DNA of 41,373 nt from a virus: IMG/VR virus record IMGVR_UViG_3300031962_000008, positions 1 to 41,373 of that record, one strand, 5' to 3'. The translations under genes and the position numbers were made by a program. A model generated the notes under the pieces. The model saw only the letters and a program-made list of their open reading frames with translations. It made no database searches and was not told the DNA's origin. Within the stretch, counting starts at the first letter, position 1; each line of letters starts with the position of its first letter. Positions 38,545 through 41,373 of the stretch are shown piece by piece.

Positions 38545-38844
38545 TTAACCCTCCTCTCTTAATTTATCCGCCGCCTTTCCAAGTTGTCTTTTTGGTGTCG
38601 AATCTGATTCAAGCGGCGCGATGTAAGGCTTTGAGATTCCACGGAAGCGGTTGGCTTCCTTGTTTTGAGTTGTATTGAGAACCGGATGCCTGAACTCGTA
38701 GTTCTTTCCCGGAGTCGTTTTCATGTTCATGTCTTCATTGCGAAGATGATATTCCGCGTGTTTTAGATCAAGCGAAATGTGAGAATCTTTAGCTGTATGA
38801 AGGTCTGTATTGAGTTTGTTCACTCCGTCTTTAAGACGAGTCAT
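38545..38844 (-). CDS. Hypothetical protein, 99 aa
   Basis: ATG 38844 has an AGGAGG box. The first half is helical and polar (DGVNKLNTDLHTAKDSH, LDLKHAEYHLRNED), the second half basic. One base separates it from the next gene. No family recognised. Confidence 0.66.
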   Translation of the reverse strand: MTRLKDGVNKLNTDLHTAKDSHISLDLKHAEYHLRNEDMNMKTTPGKNYEFRHPVLNTTQNKEANRFRGISKPYIAPLESDSTPKRQLGKAADKLREEG

Positions 38845-38852
38845 GAAGCCTC

Positions 38853-39254
38853 CTAGAAAAGCCCGATACTTGCTTTTGCTCCATAGATCATTGAACCCTT
38901 GAAGTCATTTCCAATAAACCCTCCAATTTCTATATTGTCAGGAAGCAAGTTCTTGTTGGTAATGATGTTTGACAGCTTAAGATCAATTCCTAGAAAAGGA
39001 ATCGCATCTCCTTGAAGCGAAGTAACTCCTCCTACTGTTCCCTCAAAATACCAAAGGTCAGCAAAAGAAGTCTCCGCACCAAGCATCATGCGTCCCTTAT
39101 TGAAATCATAGAGTGTTACCTGTTCCAACCCCTGAGAAAACGGCACATTGACTGTCAAAGGCCCTACGGTCAGACTCAACGGATCGGCATAGGCTGGCTT
39201 CGGCCCAATGCTAAATAATCCTAATAATCCCCAAATTAGAGTTATACGTTTCAC
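38853..39254 (-). CDS. Secreted, beta-rich protein, 133 aa
   Basis: A Sec signal peptide (KRITLIWGLLGLFSIGPKPAYA|D) precedes strand-rich sequence with LSLTVGPLTVNVPF and IEIGGFIGNDFKGSM, and the chain ends in a phenylalanine, as outer-membrane barrel strands often do. It is too short for a complete barrel unless it oligomerises. It starts at GTG 39254 (GTGA overlap). A phage-encoded envelope protein that changes the host surface is an attractive but unproven idea. Confidence 0.68.
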   Translation of the reverse strand: MKRITLIWGLLGLFSIGPKPAYADPLSLTVGPLTVNVPFSQGLEQVTLYDFNKGRMMLGAETSFADLWYFEGTVGGVTSLQGDAIPFLGIDLKLSNIITNKNLLPDNIEIGGFIGNDFKGSMIYGAKASIGLF

Positions 39255-39571
39255 GATGCCACCGCCTTTAGACTCGCAATCAGCCCTTTGAGGTCATTTA
39301 CGAGCTTTAAGGCCTTTGGATCAGTAACAGCTTCGGTTTCCAGAGCTTCGGCGTCTGCCACAATCCCCTCAAACTCAGGGATCAACGCGAACAATGCTTT
39401 GAGTTTTTCCATTTTACCCTCCCTTTTCCAGAATAAGATAAACTCCCGTAACTTTGCTATAAATTCGCCCGTCTCTTTAGGAAAGATGACGAAGACTCCC
39501 CACAGAATATGACCATACTCTGCCCAGTGAGCATGTTTGAGGAACCAATATATTTTGTCATCCCAATCCAT
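39251..39571 (-). CDS. Hypothetical helical protein, 106 aa
   Basis: It has an aromatic N-terminal half with an amphipathic or weak membrane segment (YGHILWGVFVIFPKE) and a Leu/Ala/Glu coiled C-terminus (LKALFALIPEFEGIVADAEA, then DLKGLIASLKAVAS). It lies in the lysis-type gene group, so a holin or spanin accessory is possible. TGATG overlap with the upstream gene. Confidence 0.65.
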   Translation of the reverse strand: MDWDDKIYWFLKHAHWAEYGHILWGVFVIFPKETGEFIAKLREFILFWKREGKMEKLKALFALIPEFEGIVADAEALETEAVTDPKALKLVNDLKGLIASLKAVAS

Positions 39572-39723
39572 CAGTTATCAATCCAGGATCTTGAATATTG
39601 AAAGGCAATCTGACCGAATAGACTGATAAATCCATAAGGGATGGTCGTGCATTTCGTTTTGTCAATCCAGACAAAACGCCATAAGTTAAACTTGATAAAT
39701 TCAGAACCGTAGTAATGACCCAT
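39571..39723 (-). CDS. Small protein after the DUF5675 gene, 50 aa
   Basis: ATG 39723 overlaps the preceding TGA (TGATG). It is aromatic and amphipathic (FNLWRFVWIDKTKC, YGFISLFGQIAFQYSRSW). It could be membrane associated. Function unknown. Confidence 0.6.
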   Translation of the reverse strand: MGHYYGSEFIKFNLWRFVWIDKTKCTTIPYGFISLFGQIAFQYSRSWIDN

Positions 39724-40163
39724 CAGGCCGCCCCCGATCCTTCCCTGATTGTCCATTCGACCGATTCACCATGCAGTTCAGCCTGCTGAATCTTTTGAAG
39801 AAGGTCGCCAAAAGCCGCTCGTGAATTACCGATGAAATCCTGCGACTTCTCAAAACCAACCCCAACGCAACTTTCGGTTTCCTTCGCGGTATTCAATGGG
39901 TGGCAGTAAACTCCTTCCCTATTCGGCACGTTCTGGAATTCTGGAACTGCCGTGATGGGAGGCTTAAACCGCTTTTGAAAATCGGGTGAAGGGATTACAA
40001 TTTTTATGGAGTAGACGCCGCAAGGAATAGGCCCCTTCTGGCCGCTTGGTGTCGTAAAGCTATCTGGCGGTTCGAGACTCCATGAGTGATGAAGACCATC
40101 AATAAATGTCTCGCCTTGAGTGGACAGCGGACTTGAAGGATTACGTATGGTCAGGATTTTCAT
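39723..40163 (-). CDS. DUF5675-family protein, lysis-associated candidate
   Basis: Start ATG 40163 behind GGGAGT. The sequence TQGETFIDGLHHSWSLEPP (read TFIDG, HSWSLEP), GPIPCGVYSIKI, NREGVYCHPLN and TESCVGVGFEKS follows the DUF5675 pattern: a short strand, a P-x-G-x-Y turn, a His, and a conserved Cys-Val-Gly. The fold has been compared with L,D-transpeptidase-like domains, and such genes often sit beside holins. A role at peptidoglycan is likely but unproven. No other endolysin is visible in the genome. Confidence 0.72.
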   Translation of the reverse strand: MKILTIRNPSSPLSTQGETFIDGLHHSWSLEPPDSFTTPSGQKGPIPCGVYSIKIVIPSPDFQKRFKPPITAVPEFQNVPNREGVYCHPLNTAKETESCVGVGFEKSQDFIGNSRAAFGDLLQKIQQAELHGESVEWTIREGSGAA

Positions 40164-40311
40164 CTGTTTTACTCCCGTCCACTGGAACCTCTTTTTTAGA
40201 GTAATCCACCACGTTCTCCCACTCACATTTGGGACATTTGGACATCCGTCCAGTAGGCTCATTCCAAATCATCACCATTTCATAATCGCATTGTAAGCAT
40301 CTTTCTTTCAT
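40141..40311 (-). CDS. Small zinc-ribbon protein, 56 aa
   Basis: ATG 40311 overlaps the previous stop (ATGA). CLQC (5-8) and CPKC (26-29) form a classic zinc ribbon, followed by an acidic tail. Its 3' end overlaps the DUF5675 start by 23 bases in another frame. Function unknown. Confidence 0.7.
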   Translation of the reverse strand: MKERCLQCDYEMVMIWNEPTGRMSKCPKCEWENVVDYSKKEVPVDGSKTDENPDHT

Positions 40312-40514
40312 TTTTTAACAATTGCATCTTCGAGACGTATGATTCTCTCATGGTCTGCTTTTACCATCGGAATAATCTCGCTTATAACAGATTCCATTTG
40401 AGTGCTAAGTTTCCAATCTGAATGAAGCCAGCCAATAACTGCCCCAATGGTAATGACCATAGCGACAGTAATGTCCATGCGATCATGCCAACGATGAATG
40501 CGACGTTCTTCCAT
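40308..40514 (-). CDS. Small membrane protein with coiled coil, holin candidate, 68 aa
   Basis: A basic N-terminus (EERRIHRWHDRMD) is followed by one membrane helix (ITVAMVITIGAVIGWLH, about 15-31) and an amphipathic coiled coil (SEIIPMVKADHERIIRLED). This type-III-holin-like or spanin-like plan, next to the DUF5675 protein, makes it the best holin candidate. TAATG overlap with the fibre-like gene upstream. Confidence 0.66.
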   Translation of the reverse strand: MEERRIHRWHDRMDITVAMVITIGAVIGWLHSDWKLSTQMESVISEIIPMVKADHERIIRLEDAIVKK

Positions 40515-41194
40515 TACGGCGTCCCTATATCTTCCACGTCAATAGAGCATGTCGCGTTGGCTCCATCTGAGCAGAATGTACACGTAGGGGTCGTTCCCGC
40601 CGCCTGAAATAGAACCGTATAAGTGGTGGGGCTTGTGGTATTTGGCAAATCAACCCAGGTGAACGTTCCAGTCCCAACTCCCGTGACACCAGCCACAGCA
40701 TCGGTCGCACTCGCTAAAGGATTTGTTCCTAAAGCTGTGACTCCTGAATTAGAAATATTCAACTGGCATTTGGCCCCCAACGAACCAGAGGCAGAAATTG
40801 GGCCTGAAACTGTCACTCTGATTTTTGATCCCGTGAAGCGAGGAGTAATTTGTGCAGTTAATCCAGTATTTGACCAAGTTGTTCCACTTGTCGCAGTAGA
40901 AACATTGATGACCGAAAAAGAACTAGTAATGACTGGAAGCCAAGTTGGTACTCCTCCATTTCCATTACTTCTTACGTCATATCCAACCGTTCCAACGCTA
41001 GATTGACCTCCCAACCCAAGTGGGCCAAGTATGGTGGTTGTTGATGAAGACGATCCAAATGAATTTGATCCAGTCCATGTTTGTGTTGATCCCAACTGAA
41101 TCGCATTCCCGCCAGATATACTACTGGCAAAACATCTTTTTATAGGGAATAAACCAAAAAGTAAAAGAAGACAAATTTTTACTTTACTGTTCAT
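40514..41194 (-). CDS. Secreted fibre/tip-like protein, 226 aa
   Basis: ATG 41194 follows AGGGAGGA; the long upstream extension in this frame overlaps another gene and is not used. A Sec signal peptide (KVKICLLLLFGLFPIKRCFA|S) leads to Thr/Ser/Gly-rich beta sequence (STTTILGPLGLGGQSS, TGSKIRVTVSGPISA) and a C-terminal Cys cluster (CTFCSDGANATCSIDVED) ending in IGTP. It resembles receptor-binding tips. It lies next to another secreted protein that crosses the circular junction. Confidence 0.7.
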   Translation of the reverse strand: MNSKVKICLLLLFGLFPIKRCFASSISGGNAIQLGSTQTWTGSNSFGSSSSTTTILGPLGLGGQSSVGTVGYDVRSNGNGGVPTWLPVITSSFSVINVSTATSGTTWSNTGLTAQITPRFTGSKIRVTVSGPISASGSLGAKCQLNISNSGVTALGTNPLASATDAVAGVTGVGTGTFTWVDLPNTTSPTTYTVLFQAAGTTPTCTFCSDGANATCSIDVEDIGTP

Positions 41195-41373
41195 AGTAAA
41201 TCCTCCCTGACACCTGTGCTGTTCCAGATTGATTGATGATAAAAGCGTCGTTGGCAACTGCGATAAACCAGGGTTCTCCATTGAAATCAAGAGTGATCGA
41301 ACCATTCGCCGCTAAGTTCATCGCACCCGTTAGGTTTGTCGCTCCATCCTTGAAGATAAGATTCGTTGCCGCT
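41184..41373 (-). CDS. 3' part of the junction-spanning secreted protein (second copy)
   Basis: This is the other end of the gene described at 1-434. From 41214 it adds the last codons (...SGRIYYEQ, TAA at 41186-41184), overlapping the start of the 226-aa gene. Bases 41215-41373 repeat positions 1-159 and differ only at 41341, where GCG (Ala) replaces GAG (Glu). Confidence 0.8.
   Translation of the reverse strand, partial: AATNLIFKDGATNLTGAMNLAANGSITLDFNGEPWFIAVANDAFIINQSGTAQVSGRIYYEQ
41215..41373. repeat. Terminal overlap, right copy (circular closure)
   Basis: Matches 1-159 with one mismatch (G at 41341 against T at 127). See the left copy. Confidence 0.93.

Noticed and set aside
1-41373. 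Lysogeny module
   Set aside because: No integrase, excisionase, CI-like repressor or partition gene was recognised; the RHH- and wHTH-like proteins alone do not establish lysogeny.

Overview
The window is a complete, circularly closed genome of a tailed bacteriophage of about 41.2 kb, most likely podovirus-like and assembled from an environmental sample. The first 159 bases recur at the far end (41215-41373) with one mismatch, and one gene runs in frame through the junction. The hallmarks are a terminase large subunit, a long P22-type portal, a scaffold, an SU10-type (DUF5309-like) major capsid protein, a P22 gp10-like tail needle/stabilisation protein, ejection-type proteins with glycine zippers and fibre-like proteins. 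There is no sheath, tape measure, integrase, repressor, polymerase or tRNA that I can see, so the phage looks lytic and dependent on host replication enzymes. Several predicted proteins carry Sec signal peptides, which suits a bacterial (probably Gram-negative) host. I cannot name the host.

Layout. Two divergent arms leave a 1.16 kb control region (22730-23888). The leftward arm (minus strand) runs from 22729 to 1 and, through the circle, on to 38211. In transcription order it holds small early-left genes; a small-terminase candidate, a secreted protein, a small Acb2/Tad1-like helical protein and terL; a GNAT and an SpsF-like cytidylyltransferase; small proteins; a broken HNH endonuclease; portal, scaffold and capsid; two glycosyltransferases; tail, fibre and ejection proteins; then (41.2 to 38.2 kb) secreted and lysis-type genes (DUF5675, small membrane proteins). 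The rightward arm (plus strand, 23889-38214) starts at a perfect sigma70-type promoter. It carries about 17 tiny, tightly coupled early genes, many with zinc-ribbon cysteines. A replication/recombination block follows: Sak4-like ATPase, SSB-like protein with an acidic tail, replication initiator, RNase H, DNA methyltransferase, an Ala-rich repeat protein, DnaC-like loader and DUF1064 nuclease. Last come HNH endonucleases, a nucleotide-sugar reductase and a class III aminotransferase. The arms meet at 38211-38214, where the stop codons of convergent genes overlap.

How the genes work together. The initiator, helicase loader, SSB and Sak4 proteins would recruit a host replicative helicase and polymerase. 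Portal, scaffold, capsid and terminase build and fill the head. The absence of exact terminal repeats beyond the assembly overlap fits headful packaging. Six enzymes of sugar activation or transfer (reductase, aminotransferase, cytidylyltransferase, GNAT, two glycosyltransferases) are split between the arms and suggest that the phage modifies a glycan, either on the host surface or on its own virion.

Most unusual points: signal peptides on predicted virion proteins; four terminator-like hairpins placed directly against the ribosome-binding site of the next gene; a 36-unit, 9-bp coding repeat with only three codons at its variable position; a control region with a leftward promoter whose transcript would begin at a switchable hairpin; and a replication initiator that seems to start at ATT.
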